A stretch of 64,000 bases of DNA, from assembly GCA_017453065.1 (NCBI GenBank), contig JAFTKW010000005.1:1-64000 (forward strand), read 5' to 3'. Made by a program: the position numbers and the translations under genes. Positions 15,730-24,816 of the stretch are shown here, piece by piece. Origin of the DNA: Lachnospiraceae bacterium. GTDB taxonomy: Bacteria > Bacillota > Clostridia > Lachnospirales > Lachnospiraceae. The notes beneath the pieces were generated by a model. The model made no database searches and had not been told where the DNA came from. It saw nothing but the letters and a program-made list of their open reading frames with translations. Every line of letters begins with the position of its first letter. Position 1 is the stretch's first letter.

Positions 15730-16230
15730 ATGGCACAGGTTGGTATTGTAATGGGCAGTGATTCTGATATGCCTGTTATGGCGAAAGCTGCAGATATTTT
15801 GGAGGAATTAGGCGTTTCTTACGAGATGACAATTATCTCCGCTCACAGAGAGCCAGATGTTTTCTTTGAGTATGCAAAGACAGCAGAGGACAAGGGATTT
15901 AAAGTGATTATTGCAGGAGCAGGTATGGCAGCTCATCTGCCAGGTATGTGTGCAGCAATTTTCCCTATGCCAGTTATCGGTATTCCAATGCACACCACAT
16001 CTTTAGGCGGAAGAGATTCCCTTTATTCCATCGTGCAGATGCCTTCTGGAATTCCAGTGGCAACCGTAGCGATTAACGGTGGTGCCAATGCAGGACTTTT
16101 GGCAGCCAAAATTTTGGCTACATCAGATGCAGACCTTTTGGCAAAACTGAAAAGTTATTCTCAGAACCTGAAAGAACAGGTGCAGGCAAAGGATGCGCGT
16201 CTTCAGGAAGTAGGCTACAAGAACTACTAG
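15730..16230 (+). CDS. purE: N5-carboxyaminoimidazole ribonucleotide mutase
   Basis: This 166-residue class I PurE catalyses conversion of N5-CAIR to CAIR in purine synthesis. MGSDSDMPVM at the N-terminus, the catalytic SAHREPD region (about 37-43) and AGAGMAAHLPGM (about 62-73) are characteristic, and the length is normal. GGAGG precedes the ATG. No purK is seen in the window. It is the first of four purine genes in a row. Confidence 0.95.
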   Translation: MAQVGIVMGSDSDMPVMAKAADILEELGVSYEMTIISAHREPDVFFEYAKTAEDKGFKVIIAGAGMAAHLPGMCAAIFPMPVIGIPMHTTSLGGRDSLYSIVQMPSGIPVATVAINGGANAGLLAAKILATSDADLLAKLKSYSQNLKEQVQAKDARLQEVGYKNY

Positions 16231-16278
16231 AAGTAGGATATATTTACCAAATTCAAAGATAAAGAGGAGATATGAAAA

Positions 16279-17304
16279 ATGGATTACAAGAAAGCTGGCG
16301 TTGATATTGAAGCAGGCTACAAATCAGTGGAACTTATGAAAAAGCATGTGAAAGAGACGATGAGACCTGAAGTACTTGGTGGTCTTGGCGGTTTCTCTGG
16401 TGCATTTTCTTTAAACGCAATCAAGAACATGGAAGATCCTGTTCTTTTGTCTGGTACAGATGGTTGTGGAACCAAAGTTAAATTGGCATTTTTGATGGAC
16501 AAACATGATACCATCGGTATCGATGCAGTAGCTATGTGCGTAAACGATGTTGCATGTGCTGGCGGTGAACCATTGTTCTTTTTGGACTACATTGCATGTG
16601 GCAAGAACTACCCAGAAAAAATTGCTACCATCGTTAAGGGCGTTGCAGAAGGATGTAAGCAGTCTGGCGCAGCACTTATTGGTGGCGAAACAGCAGAACA
16701 TCCAGGACTTATGCCAGAGGATGAATACGATTTGGCTGGTTTTGCAGTTGGCGTAGTTGATAGAAAAGATTTGATCACAGGTGAAAATATTGCTGACGGT
16801 GATGTGCTGGTTGGTATCGCTTCTTCTGGTGTACACAGCAATGGTTTCTCTTTGGTTAGAAGCGTATTCGAAATGACTACAGAAAGTCTGAATACATATT
16901 ATGATGAACTCGGCAAGACACTTGGCGAAGCTTTGATTGCTCCAACTGTAATTTATGTAAAAGCACTCAAGGCAGTGAAGGATGCAGGTGTTACTATCAA
17001 GGGCTGTAGCCACATCACAGGTGGCGGTTTCCAGGAAAATATTCCAAGAATGCTTCCTGAAGGTATCCGTGCAGAAGTGAAGAAGGACAGTTACGAAGTT
17101 CCAGCAATCTTCAGACTTCTTCAGAAGACTGGAAACATTGAAGAAGATATGATGTACAACACCTTCAACATGGGTCTTGGTATGATTCTTGCAGTTGATC
17201 CAGCAGATGTAGACAAAGTGATGGCTGCAGTAAAAGAAGCTGGCGAGACACCTTACGTGGTTGGTAAATGCGTAGCTGGTGAAAAGGGAGTTACATTATG
17301 CTAA
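16279..17304 (+). CDS. purM: phosphoribosylformylglycinamidine cyclo-ligase (AIR synthetase)
   Basis: This 341-residue enzyme makes AIR from FGAM with ATP. The N-terminal DYKKAGVDIEAGY, the LSGTDGCGTKV nucleotide loop, DCVAMCVND-like MCVNDVACAGGEPLFFLDY and IGGETAEHPG are standard for PurM. It has normal full length. Its stop overlaps the purN start by 7 bp, indicating translational coupling. AGAGGAGA lies upstream of ATG 16279. Confidence 0.97.
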   Translation: MDYKKAGVDIEAGYKSVELMKKHVKETMRPEVLGGLGGFSGAFSLNAIKNMEDPVLLSGTDGCGTKVKLAFLMDKHDTIGIDAVAMCVNDVACAGGEPLFFLDYIACGKNYPEKIATIVKGVAEGCKQSGAALIGGETAEHPGLMPEDEYDLAGFAVGVVDRKDLITGENIADGDVLVGIASSGVHSNGFSLVRSVFEMTTESLNTYYDELGKTLGEALIAPTVIYVKALKAVKDAGVTIKGCSHITGGGFQENIPRMLPEGIRAEVKKDSYEVPAIFRLLQKTGNIEEDMMYNTFNMGLGMILAVDPADVDKVMAAVKEAGETPYVVGKCVAGEKGVTLC

Positions 17305-17927
17305 GAGCTGTAGTTTGTGTTTCTGGTGGTGGCACCAATTTACAGGCGATTATTGATGCGTTGGAAGCTGGACAGATTACCAATGTAGAGCTTGCAGCAG
17401 TTATTAGTAACAACAAGAATGCAAAAGCTTTGGAAAGAGCACGCAACCATGGAATCATGGATATTGCTCTTTCTCCAAAGGATTTTGAAGATAGAAGTGC
17501 CTTCAATGAGGCATTCGTTGCAAAGATGGATGAACTTGCTCCAGACCTTATTGTATTGGCAGGATTTTTGGTAACCATTCCACCTGCCATGACGGAAAAG
17601 TACGGAAACCGTATTATCAATATTCATCCATCCTTGATTCCATCTTTTTGTGGCGTAGGCTATTATGGACTTAAGGTGCATGAAAAAGCACTGGAGCGCG
17701 GCGTAAAGGTGACAGGTGCAACTGTGCATTTCGTAAATGATGGCATGGACGAGGGACCAATCATTGCACAGAAAGCAGTGATGGTAGAAGACGGAGATAC
17801 AGCGGAAGTGTTGCAGAGACGTGTGATGGAACAGGCAGAATGGATTTTGCTTCCAAAAGCCATAGATGACTTTGCCAATGGACGTATCAAAGTAGTAGAT
17901 GGAAAAGTAATTTACACAGACAAATAG
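17298..17927 (+). CDS. purN: phosphoribosylglycinamide formyltransferase
   Basis: This 209-residue folate-dependent enzyme formylates GAR to FGAR. SGGGTNLQAI near the N-terminus binds the phosphate. The active site NIHPSLIPSF (Asn and His at about 105-107) and the GATVHFVNDGMDEGPII region with the catalytic Asp are present. It begins inside the end of purM (17298) and is followed by purD after 43 bp. Confidence 0.96.
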   Translation: MLRAVVCVSGGGTNLQAIIDALEAGQITNVELAAVISNNKNAKALERARNHGIMDIALSPKDFEDRSAFNEAFVAKMDELAPDLIVLAGFLVTIPPAMTEKYGNRIINIHPSLIPSFCGVGYYGLKVHEKALERGVKVTGATVHFVNDGMDEGPIIAQKAVMVEDGDTAEVLQRRVMEQAEWILLPKAIDDFANGRIKVVDGKVIYTDK

Positions 17928-17970
17928 AGGAAGTTGGAACCTTTCATTGGTTCAGCGGATTGGAGTTAAC

Positions 17971-19242
17971 ATGAAAGTACTGATTGTAGGCGGCGGCGGA
18001 AGAGAGCATGCTATAGCTACCAGCGTAGCAAAGAGCCCAAAAGTAGACAAAATCTATTGCTTGCCTGGAAATGCAGGTATTGCAGAACTTGCAGAGTGTG
18101 CACCTATCTCTCCTATGGAATTTGACAAGATAGTTGCTTTTGCAAAGGAAAAAGAAGTGGATTTGACCATCGTGGGTATGGACGATCCTTTAGTAGGTGG
18201 TTTAGTAGACGAACTTGAAAAAGAAGGTCTCAGAACCTTTGGACCTAGAAAATGCGCTGCTATCTTGGAAGGAAGTAAAGCTTTTTCCAAGGACTTGATG
18301 AAAAAGTATCAGATTCCTACAGCAGCTTATGAGAATTTTGACGACCCAGAGAAAGCACTTGCTTATCTGGAGATCGCTTCCATGCCTATTGTACTTAAGG
18401 CAGACGGCTTGGCTCTTGGAAAAGGAGTATTGATTTGCAATACCTTGGAAGAGGCCAAAGAGGGTGTTAAGTCCATCATGATGGACAAAAACTTTGGAAG
18501 TGCTGGTAACCGCATGGTTATCGAAGAATTTATGACAGGTAGAGAAGTATCCGTTCTCTCCTTTGTAGATGGAAAGACCATCAAGACTATGACCTCTGCA
18601 CAGGATCACAAGCGTGCAAAGGATGGAGATCAGGGACTCAATACAGGTGGTATGGGAACCTTCTCCCCAAGCCCATTCTACACAGAGGAAGTGGATGATT
18701 TTTGTAAGAAATATATTTATCAAGCTACAGTGGATGCTATGGCGGCTGAAGGCAGAGAATTCAAGGGAATCATTTTCTTTGGATTGATGCTTACACCAAA
18801 GGGACCTAGAGTGCTTGAGTACAATGCTAGATTTGGTGACCCTGAAGCACAGGTGGTGCTTCCACGTATGAAGAATGACATCATCGAAGTAATGGAAGCT
18901 TGTATCGACGGAACTTTAGATCAGGTGGATTTGCAGTTTGAGGACAATGCAGCGGTATGTGTTGTGCTTGCATCGGATGGATATCCACTTGCCTATGAAA
19001 AAGGAAAAGAAATTACCGGATTTGACAATTTCAGAGATAAAGACGGTTATTACTGTTTCCACGCAGGAACCAAACTTCATGATGGCAAGGTTGTAACCAA
19101 CGGAGGAAGAGTACTTGGTATCACGGCCAAAGGTGCTACTCTCCAGGAAGCTAGAGCCAATGCATATATGGCAACAGAATGGATTCATTTTGACAACAAA
19201 TACAAGAGAAATGATATCGGAAAGGCCATTGACGAAGCTTAG
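17971..19242 (+). CDS. purD: phosphoribosylamine-glycine ligase
   Basis: This 423-residue ATP-grasp enzyme joins phosphoribosylamine and glycine to give GAR. MKVLIVGGGGREHAI is the classic start and supports ATG 17971 (TTGGAG upstream) over an upstream TTG at 17947. KADGLALGKGV, the LNTGGMGTFSPSPF loop and EYNARFGDPE metal-site motif are all present. It is the last enzyme gene of the purE-M-N-D cluster. purF, purC and purH are not in the window and purL is 40 kb away. Confidence 0.97.
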   Translation: MKVLIVGGGGREHAIATSVAKSPKVDKIYCLPGNAGIAELAECAPISPMEFDKIVAFAKEKEVDLTIVGMDDPLVGGLVDELEKEGLRTFGPRKCAAILEGSKAFSKDLMKKYQIPTAAYENFDDPEKALAYLEIASMPIVLKADGLALGKGVLICNTLEEAKEGVKSIMMDKNFGSAGNRMVIEEFMTGREVSVLSFVDGKTIKTMTSAQDHKRAKDGDQGLNTGGMGTFSPSPFYTEEVDDFCKKYIYQATVDAMAAEGREFKGIIFFGLMLTPKGPRVLEYNARFGDPEAQVVLPRMKNDIIEVMEACIDGTLDQVDLQFEDNAAVCVVLASDGYPLAYEKGKEITGFDNFRDKDGYYCFHAGTKLHDGKVVTNGGRVLGITAKGATLQEARANAYMATEWIHFDNKYKRNDIGKAIDEA

Positions 19243-19259
19243 ATTTTGGGGGATAAAAT

Positions 19260-19721
19260 ATGGACTTACTTCAGATGGATCAATACAATAGGCCCAAGCT
19301 TTGTAAGACTTGCGGCGGTGTAATGGTGTATAAGGGTGTAGGCGAATATCAATGTGAGGACTGCAAAGCAGTAGACTATGACGATTACGGAAAAGTAAGA
19401 CTTTACGTGGAAAAAAATAAAGGAGCTACGGCTGCTGAAGCGGCAATAGCAACGGGAGTTCCCAGAGGGAAAATCATGCAGATGCTGAAAGATGAGCGAT
19501 TACAGGTGTCTGCGGAGTCCAAAACTTTTTTGAAATGTGAAGTATGCGATAGAATGATTCGAGCAGGTAGATTTTGTAGTGCTTGTGAAGCTAGATATCA
19601 TCATGACGTAGAAGCGAGTTTACGCGAGGGAGCGACGGAGCGAAAGAGGAAGATTATGTCGGGTCACTCGGTAATGAACGAAGTAGCAGTTGGAGAAAAA
19701 CGCTTTAAACGAGACAAATAA
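19260..19721 (+). CDS. YvyF-like zinc-binding HTH protein
   Basis: This 153-residue protein has two cysteine pairs at the N-terminus (CKTCG about 15-19, CEDC about 32-35), a helix-turn-helix-like middle (TAAEAAIATGVPRGKIMQML), and two more pairs at the C-terminus (CEVCD and CSACE). This order matches the flagellar-operon protein YvyF of Bacillus as I remember it, but no flagellar gene is in this window. It starts 18 bp after purD and is followed 38 bp later by the SH3 protein gene. A role as a zinc-dependent regulator is likely by architecture only. Confidence 0.65.
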   Translation: MDLLQMDQYNRPKLCKTCGGVMVYKGVGEYQCEDCKAVDYDDYGKVRLYVEKNKGATAAEAAIATGVPRGKIMQMLKDERLQVSAESKTFLKCEVCDRMIRAGRFCSACEARYHHDVEASLREGATERKRKIMSGHSVMNEVAVGEKRFKRDK

Positions 19722-19759
19722 AGAGAAGGGGTTCCGAAAGGAACAGAATGGAGGCAACA

Positions 19760-21379
19760 ATGAGAAAAACTAGAATGAATTTGGGAAAAGTAGTTGGTAT
19801 GTTGGCCAAGACTGCTGTAGCTGTAGTGTTCGCAGTAGTGATTATGGCTATGATTGGACCACTGCAGGCGTATGCGCAGGGAACTGGAAAAGTTACTGCT
19901 ACAGCGGCAAAGGTTCGTGCTTCAGCAAGTACCGACAGTGAGGCGATTGCAAGTGTAAGACAGGGTGATACCATTTCTATCGTAGGACAGGTAACTGGCA
20001 GTGATGGAAAAGTTTGGTATGAAATCCATGTAAATGCAGATACAAAGGGCTATGTTCGTTCTGACCTAGTTCAGGTAGAGGGAACAGTGCCAAGTGTTGA
20101 CAGTAGTTCAAGTTCCAGCAGCTCCAGCAGTTCTTCAACTGCGGATGTTACAAAACTGAATCCAGTGTCCGCAACGGTTACAGGCTCCACAGTAAATGTG
20201 CGTGCGAAAGCAGACGCAAAGAGCGACAAAGTAACATCAGTGGATAAGGGAACAGTTCTTACCATTGTAGGTAAAGTGACAGGAGCAGACAAGAAAGTTT
20301 GGTATCAGGTAACCTTCGTTGATAACAATGAAGATGTAACAGGATTTATTCGTTCTGACTTTGTAAAGGTGGAAGGCGAACTGACACCATATCAGGAGCC
20401 AACAGTAACTCCACCAGTTCAGGATGACCCAGTGGATACACCACCAGTACAGGAGGATCCAGAACCAGATACAACTGTAACAAAGAAATACGAAACTACA
20501 GAAATTGATGGCAAATGGTATTTGACCAACAATGAAAGTGGTGACAATTATGAATTGGATGGTTTGCTGAAACTTTCTGCAGACAATGCAGAGAAGTTAA
20601 AAGAAGCAAACAAAGATATCAAGAGCCAGAAGGGAACAATTATCGTATTGGTAATCCTTATTGTGCTGATTCTTGCAGCAGTAGCATTGGTAGTTCTTCG
20701 TTTCAAAGATTTGATTATGGACGAATTGACAGGTATGAAGGGTGCACCACAGCCTCAGAGACCTGCAAACAGAAAACCATTGCCACCAGCAAGTCACAGA
20801 CCAAGACCACAGGGTCAAAGACCAGCAGGCGCACCACAAGGCCAGAGACCAGCAGGCGCACCACAAGGCCAGAGACCAGCAGGCGCACCACAAGGCCAGA
20901 GACCAGCAGGCGCACCACAGGGTCAGAGACCAGCAGGCGCACCACAGGGTCAGAGACCAGCAGGCGCACCACAGGGTCAGAGACCAGCAGGCGCACCACA
21001 GGGTCAGAGACCAGTAGGTCAGCGTCCAGTAGCACCACAGGGCCAGAGACCAGTAGGTCAGCGCCCAGTGGCACCACAGGGCCAGAGACCAGTAGGTCAG
21101 CGTCCAGTAGCACCACAGGGTCAGAAGCCAGCAACAGCTCCAAAAGCATCTGACTCAGACGGTCCCAGTTTAGCGGGAATCAAAACTGCATTTGACATGA
21201 CAGCAACCCCATCCGCTGATGTGACAAGTGCAACCAAAAGAAGTGTAGAAGAGCAGAACATTCAAAAGAATGTAGCTGCAGAAGATACATCTGCAAAGAA
21301 ACCTAAGAATTTCATGACTGAGGAAGATGAGTTTGAATTCGAATTCCTCAACATGGAAGAAAAAGAAGACGAAGAATAA
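19760..21379 (+). CDS. SH3-domain membrane protein with PQGQRP repeats
   Basis: The product has 539 residues from ATG 19760; this start is preferred to ATG 19748 because the GGAGG lies between them. A signal peptide (1-38, ending QAYA) is followed by two bacterial SH3 domains (about 42-108 and 136-206) separated by a serine run (115-126). Then come a Pro/Asp-rich linker, a transmembrane helix at 292-313, and a cytoplasmic tail with 7 copies of a 9-residue repeat and 3 of a 13-residue repeat. The tail ends in a very acidic stretch (EEDEFEFEF). Bacterial SH3 domains usually bind cell wall. A small GTTCC-GAAA-GGAAC hairpin at 19731-19744 sits just before the ribosome site. The protein may link wall and cytoplasm; no partner is visible. 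Confidence 0.75.
   Translation: MRKTRMNLGKVVGMLAKTAVAVVFAVVIMAMIGPLQAYAQGTGKVTATAAKVRASASTDSEAIASVRQGDTISIVGQVTGSDGKVWYEIHVNADTKGYVRSDLVQVEGTVPSVDSSSSSSSSSSSSTADVTKLNPVSATVTGSTVNVRAKADAKSDKVTSVDKGTVLTIVGKVTGADKKVWYQVTFVDNNEDVTGFIRSDFVKVEGELTPYQEPTVTPPVQDDPVDTPPVQEDPEPDTTVTKKYETTEIDGKWYLTNNESGDNYELDGLLKLSADNAEKLKEANKDIKSQKGTIIVLVILIVLILAAVALVVLRFKDLIMDELTGMKGAPQPQRPANRKPLPPASHRPRPQGQRPAGAPQGQRPAGAPQGQRPAGAPQGQRPAGAPQGQRPAGAPQGQRPAGAPQGQRPAGAPQGQRPVGQRPVAPQGQRPVGQRPVAPQGQRPVGQRPVAPQGQKPATAPKASDSDGPSLAGIKTAFDMTATPSADVTSATKRSVEEQNIQKNVAAEDTSAKKPKNFMTEEDEFEFEFLNMEEKEDEE
20807..21112 (+). repeat. in-gene tandem repeats (27 bp x 7, then 39 bp x 3)
   Basis: Seven near-identical 27-bp units encode PQGQRPAGA (20807-20995), followed by three 39-bp units encoding PQGQRPVGQRPVA (20996-21112) and a degenerate unit. 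DNA identity is high, so slippage or recombination should make copy number vary between strains. Confidence 0.9.
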
Positions 21380-21385
21380 TTTCGC

Positions 21386-21416
21386 AAGGCATCCAATGAA
21401 AGTTGGATGCCTTTTC
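21386..21416 (+). terminator. Rho-independent terminator after the SH3 protein gene
   Basis: AAGGCATCCAA (21386-21396) pairs with TTGGATGCCTT (21403-21413) around a 6-nt loop, and the descending strand runs into TTTTCTATT. It starts 7 bp after the stop codon. Confidence 0.85.
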
Positions 21417-21451
21417 TATTACAGAACCACAAATCCACATGTAGCCATAAC

Positions 21452-21799
21452 GTAAAAATCAAAAATTACTTTTGAACTTAAGTGTTCCTCAAGATGAATT
21501 GTGGACGATTTTGATTTTTGATATTTATCATACGCCTTTCGCAAAACTCGTAGGCACAAGAACTTCTAAACATTCCCTATGGCGTCCCTCGAAAAACGTC
21601 GGCACTTAGGTTGCGTACTTCGCAACCTTACGTACCGCTACGTTTTTCACCGGAGCGGAAGCGAGACGCCAATGGGAATTGTTAGAAGTTCTAGGCACCT
21701 ACTCAAACAGTTCCTCAAGGCGTATATATCAAAAATCGCAAAATCGAACAATTCTATCATTCGTCACAAAAGAGTTCAAAAGTAATTTTATGTTTTTAC
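21452..21799. repeat. 348-bp near-palindromic repeat, MITE-like
   Basis: The two ends are inverted copies: GTAAAAATCAAAAATTACTT at the left (21452) matches the reverse complement of the right end (21799), continuing through TTTTGAACT. Inner stretches also pair: ATACGCCTT with AAGGCGTAT, AGAACTTCTAA with TTAGAAGTTCT, and TGGCGTC with GACGCC. The centre holds a perfect GGTTGCG/CGCAACC hairpin. I see no gene in it, although a 68-codon frame crosses it. It could be a palindromic transposable element or a long structured RNA. Confidence 0.7.
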
Positions 21800-21902
21800 T
21801 ACAATGGCTCCATGTGGCTTGGTAGCCTTTTCTTTATAATTTCTTAACTTGACTGCCATGCTAGGTGTGATATGATATGTATAACAAAGGAGGCGCATTT
21901 AC

Positions 21903-22283
21903 ATGGTAATCATTGAGATTGATTTTAATAGCGACGAGGCGATTTATATGCAGCTGCGAAACCAGATTATCCTGGGCATTGCGTCGTCCCGCATCAGGGA
22001 GGGTGAGTCCCTTCCATCTGTAAGACAGTTGGCGGAGCAGATAGGCATCAATATGCATACTGTTAACAAGGCTTATAGTGTACTTCGGTCAGAAGGCTAC
22101 GTGAAGGTGGACCGCAGACATGGTGCTGTGGTAGCACTGGACGTGAACAAAATACGTGCCATGCAGGAATTGAGGAGAGAATTACAGGTAATACTTGCCA
22201 AGAGTAGTTGTATGGATATTTCTCCACAGGAAATACATGAGCTGGTAGACGATATATATAGAAATATGGGAGGAATCTGCTAA
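21903..22283 (+). CDS. GntR-family regulator, YtrA-like
   Basis: This 126-residue protein has an N-terminal winged helix of GntR type (YMQLRNQIILGIAS...LPSVRQLAEQIGINMHTVNKAY) and only a short C-terminal helix region. That is the YtrA subfamily form. It starts with AAAGGAGGCGC upstream of ATG 21903. Its TAA overlaps the clpC ATG by 1 nt, so it probably controls its own operon with clpC. Its ligand is unknown. Confidence 0.85.
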   Translation: MVIIEIDFNSDEAIYMQLRNQIILGIASSRIREGESLPSVRQLAEQIGINMHTVNKAYSVLRSEGYVKVDRRHGAVVALDVNKIRAMQELRRELQVILAKSSCMDISPQEIHELVDDIYRNMGGIC

Positions 22284-24730
22284 TGGGTTTTGAATTTACA
22301 GACAAAGCGAAGACAGCTTTAATCCTTGCAGAGCGTGCTGCCAAATCTCTTAAACAGGGATACGTGGGCACAGAACATTTACTGGTAGGATTACTTAGAG
22401 AAAAGACAGGCGTGGCGGCCCATGTCCTGGCGGACAATGGTGTGACGGAAAGCGCTGTTATGGATATGATTAAGGACTTGATTGCACTAGAGAGTCCAAT
22501 CTTGATTAAAGACAAAGAAAGCTATACTCCAAGAGCAAAGGCAGTGCTTGAAGAAGCAGGCGCGCAGGCTGGGCGTTTTGGAGTGGGTGAAGTAGGCACA
22601 GAGCATATATTGATGGCTCTGCTGAAGGACAATGAAAATGTGGCAGCCAGACTAATCAACACCTTGGGAATCTCTATTCCTAAGCTCTATGCGGATTTGC
22701 TGATGGCTATGGGTGAGGATCCCAACCTCTGCAAAGAAGATTTGGGAAGAGCCAAGGCGAAAAAGGCTGCAGCGGCTACCCCATCTACGCTGGAACAGTA
22801 TAGTAGAGATTTGACACAGCTTGCCAGAGAGGGCAAGTTGGATCCAGTCATCGGAAGAACAGACGAAATCAACAGAGTGATCCAAATCCTCAGCCGTAGA
22901 ACCAAGAACAATCCATGTTTAATCGGTGAGCCTGGCGTTGGCAAGACCGCAGTGGTAGAGGGCTTGGCGCTTCGTATTGCCAGTGGAGATGTTCCTTTTA
23001 CCGTAAAAGACAAAAGAGTGCTTACTTTGGATTTGTCCGGTATGGTGGCAGGAAGTAAATACAGAGGTGAGTTTGAGGAGCGCATTAAGAGATTGATTCG
23101 CGAAGTGATCAGCGATGGCAATGTAATCTTGTTCCTAGACGAACTGCATACCATTATCGGTGCAGGAGGAGCGGAGGGGGCCATCGACGCGTCGAACATC
23201 TTAAAGCCATCTCTGGCCAGAGGTGAGATACAGCTTATTGGTGCTACAACCATCACAGAGTATCGCAAACACATCGAGAAAGATGCCGCCTTAGAGCGTA
23301 GATTCCAGCCTGTTTCCGTGGAAGAACCTACGGTGGAAGAGGCGATGCAAATCTTGGAAGGTATCTGTTCAAGATATGAAGACCACCATCAGGTAAAGAT
23401 TTCCAAGGAAACGTTGAAAGCAGCGGTAGAACTTTCTGCCAGATACATCAATGACAGAAATCTCTCAGACAAGGCAATTGACTTGATTGATGAAGCAGCA
23501 GCGGCAGTGAGACTGAAAAATCTCAAGACTTCCAATAAGGAAGAGGAACTGACAGCGGAGATTTGTCAGCTTGAGATAGATATTGAAAAAGCGATTTTGG
23601 CAGAAGATTTTGAGCAGGCAGGGGCTCTTAAGAAACAGCAAGACTTGCTGGTTAAGAAACTTGCCAACCTGAAAAAGCGAGAAGCCAGTGCACAGAACAA
23701 GAAAGAATATGTCATCGGCGAGGAAGATATTGCGGGCGTAGTTTCTATGTGGACCAAGATTCCAGTAAAGAAGCTTGCTGAAAAAGAAGCCGAGAGACTT
23801 CTGAAACTGGAAAGTATTTTGCATCAGAGAGTTATAGGACAGGAAGAGGCAGTTAAGGCAGTGGCGAAGGCTATGCGAAGAGGTAGAGTAGGACTGAAAG
23901 ATCCTGCAAGACCTATCGGTTCCTTCTTATTCCTGGGCCCAACTGGCGTAGGTAAGACCGAACTCAGTAAAGCTTTGGCAGAGGCTATGTTTGGCTCTGA
24001 AAATGCTTTGATTCGTGTAGATATGTCTGAGTACATGGAAGGTCACTCTGTGTCCAAGATGATTGGCTCACCACCAGGATATGTAGGCTTCGATGACGGT
24101 GGCCAGCTTTCGGAAAAAGTTCGCCGCAACCCATATTCTGTGGTTCTGTTTGATGAGATTGAGAAGGCTCATCCAGACGTATTCAACATTCTGCTACAGG
24201 TGTTGGACGATGGACATATCACAGATGCAAAGGGTCGAAGAGTTAGTTTTAAAAATACAGTGCTGATTATGACTTCCAATGCAGGAGCATCCCGTATTGT
24301 AGATCCAAAGAATCTTGGCTTTGCAGCGGAATCCTCTGCAGAAAAAGATTACGCCAAGATGAAGAGTGGTGTGATGGAAGAAGTAAAGAAACTGTTCAAA
24401 CCTGAATTTATCAACCGTATTGATGAAATCATGGTATTCCATCAATTAACAGGCGAGGACATGAAGGCTATTATTACGCTTCTTGCATCCAATCTAAGCA
24501 AACGTTGTAAAAAGCAGTTGGATATTAATCTAACTTTATCCCCAGCCCTTAAAGAACATTTGGTAAAAACCTACAGTGACAAAAAGATGGGTGCTCGTCC
24601 ACTAAAGCGTGCCTTGCAGACAGTAGTAGAGGATGCTATGGCGGAGGAAATCTTGCTTGGCAATGTCAAATCTGGCGACCAGGTGGTGGCTGGATACAAG
24701 GGTGGAAAAGTGGTCTTCACCGTAAAATAA
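22283..24730 (+). CDS. clpC: ClpC-type AAA+ unfoldase
   Basis: This 815-residue protein works with ClpP to unfold and degrade proteins. It has two Clp_N repeats (about 1-145), AAA domain 1 with GEPGVGKTAVVEG (about 213-225), a UVR/coiled-coil middle (EQAGALKKQQDLLVKKL), AAA domain 2 with GPTGVGKTELSKAL (about 553-566), and the C-terminal D2-small domain. Both Walker B motifs and arginine fingers look intact. It is coupled to a GntR regulator instead of the ctsR-mcsA-mcsB genes that precede clpC in many Firmicutes. Confidence 0.93.
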   Translation: MGFEFTDKAKTALILAERAAKSLKQGYVGTEHLLVGLLREKTGVAAHVLADNGVTESAVMDMIKDLIALESPILIKDKESYTPRAKAVLEEAGAQAGRFGVGEVGTEHILMALLKDNENVAARLINTLGISIPKLYADLLMAMGEDPNLCKEDLGRAKAKKAAAATPSTLEQYSRDLTQLAREGKLDPVIGRTDEINRVIQILSRRTKNNPCLIGEPGVGKTAVVEGLALRIASGDVPFTVKDKRVLTLDLSGMVAGSKYRGEFEERIKRLIREVISDGNVILFLDELHTIIGAGGAEGAIDASNILKPSLARGEIQLIGATTITEYRKHIEKDAALERRFQPVSVEEPTVEEAMQILEGICSRYEDHHQVKISKETLKAAVELSARYINDRNLSDKAIDLIDEAAAAVRLKNLKTSNKEEELTAEICQLEIDIEKAILAEDFEQAGALKKQQDLLVKKLANLKKREASAQNKKEYVIGEEDIAGVVSMWTKIPVKKLAEKEAERLLKLESILHQRVIGQEEAVKAVAKAMRRGRVGLKDPARPIGSFLFLGPTGVGKTELSKALAEAMFGSENALIRVDMSEYMEGHSVSKMIGSPPGYVGFDDGGQLSEKVRRNPYSVVLFDEIEKAHPDVFNILLQVLDDGHITDAKGRRVSFKNTVLIMTSNAGASRIVDPKNLGFAAESSAEKDYAKMKSGVMEEVKKLFKPEFINRIDEIMVFHQLTGEDMKAIITLLASNLSKRCKKQLDINLTLSPALKEHLVKTYSDKKMGARPLKRALQTVVEDAMAEEILLGNVKSGDQVVAGYKGGKVVFTVK

Positions 24731-24816
24731 AGTAGTCTTTGGAAGCCAAATATATTATAATGAAAGAACCAAAAGGCAGAGGCAATCTCTGCTTGGGAAC
24801 CTAGGAGGAAACTGAA

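Noticed and set aside
20807-21139. Possible CRISPR array (regular 27-bp and 39-bp units)
   Set aside because: There are no variable spacers; the units are contiguous and encode PQGQRP repeats in frame within a membrane protein.
20715-21149. 144-codon minus-strand frame rich in Leu/Val/Ser/Asp
   Set aside because: It is the antisense of the PQGQRP tandem repeats; all frames stay open across such repeats.
21579-21785. 68-codon plus-strand frame within the palindromic repeat
   Set aside because: No ribosome binding site and no domain; the stretch is explained by the inverted repeat.
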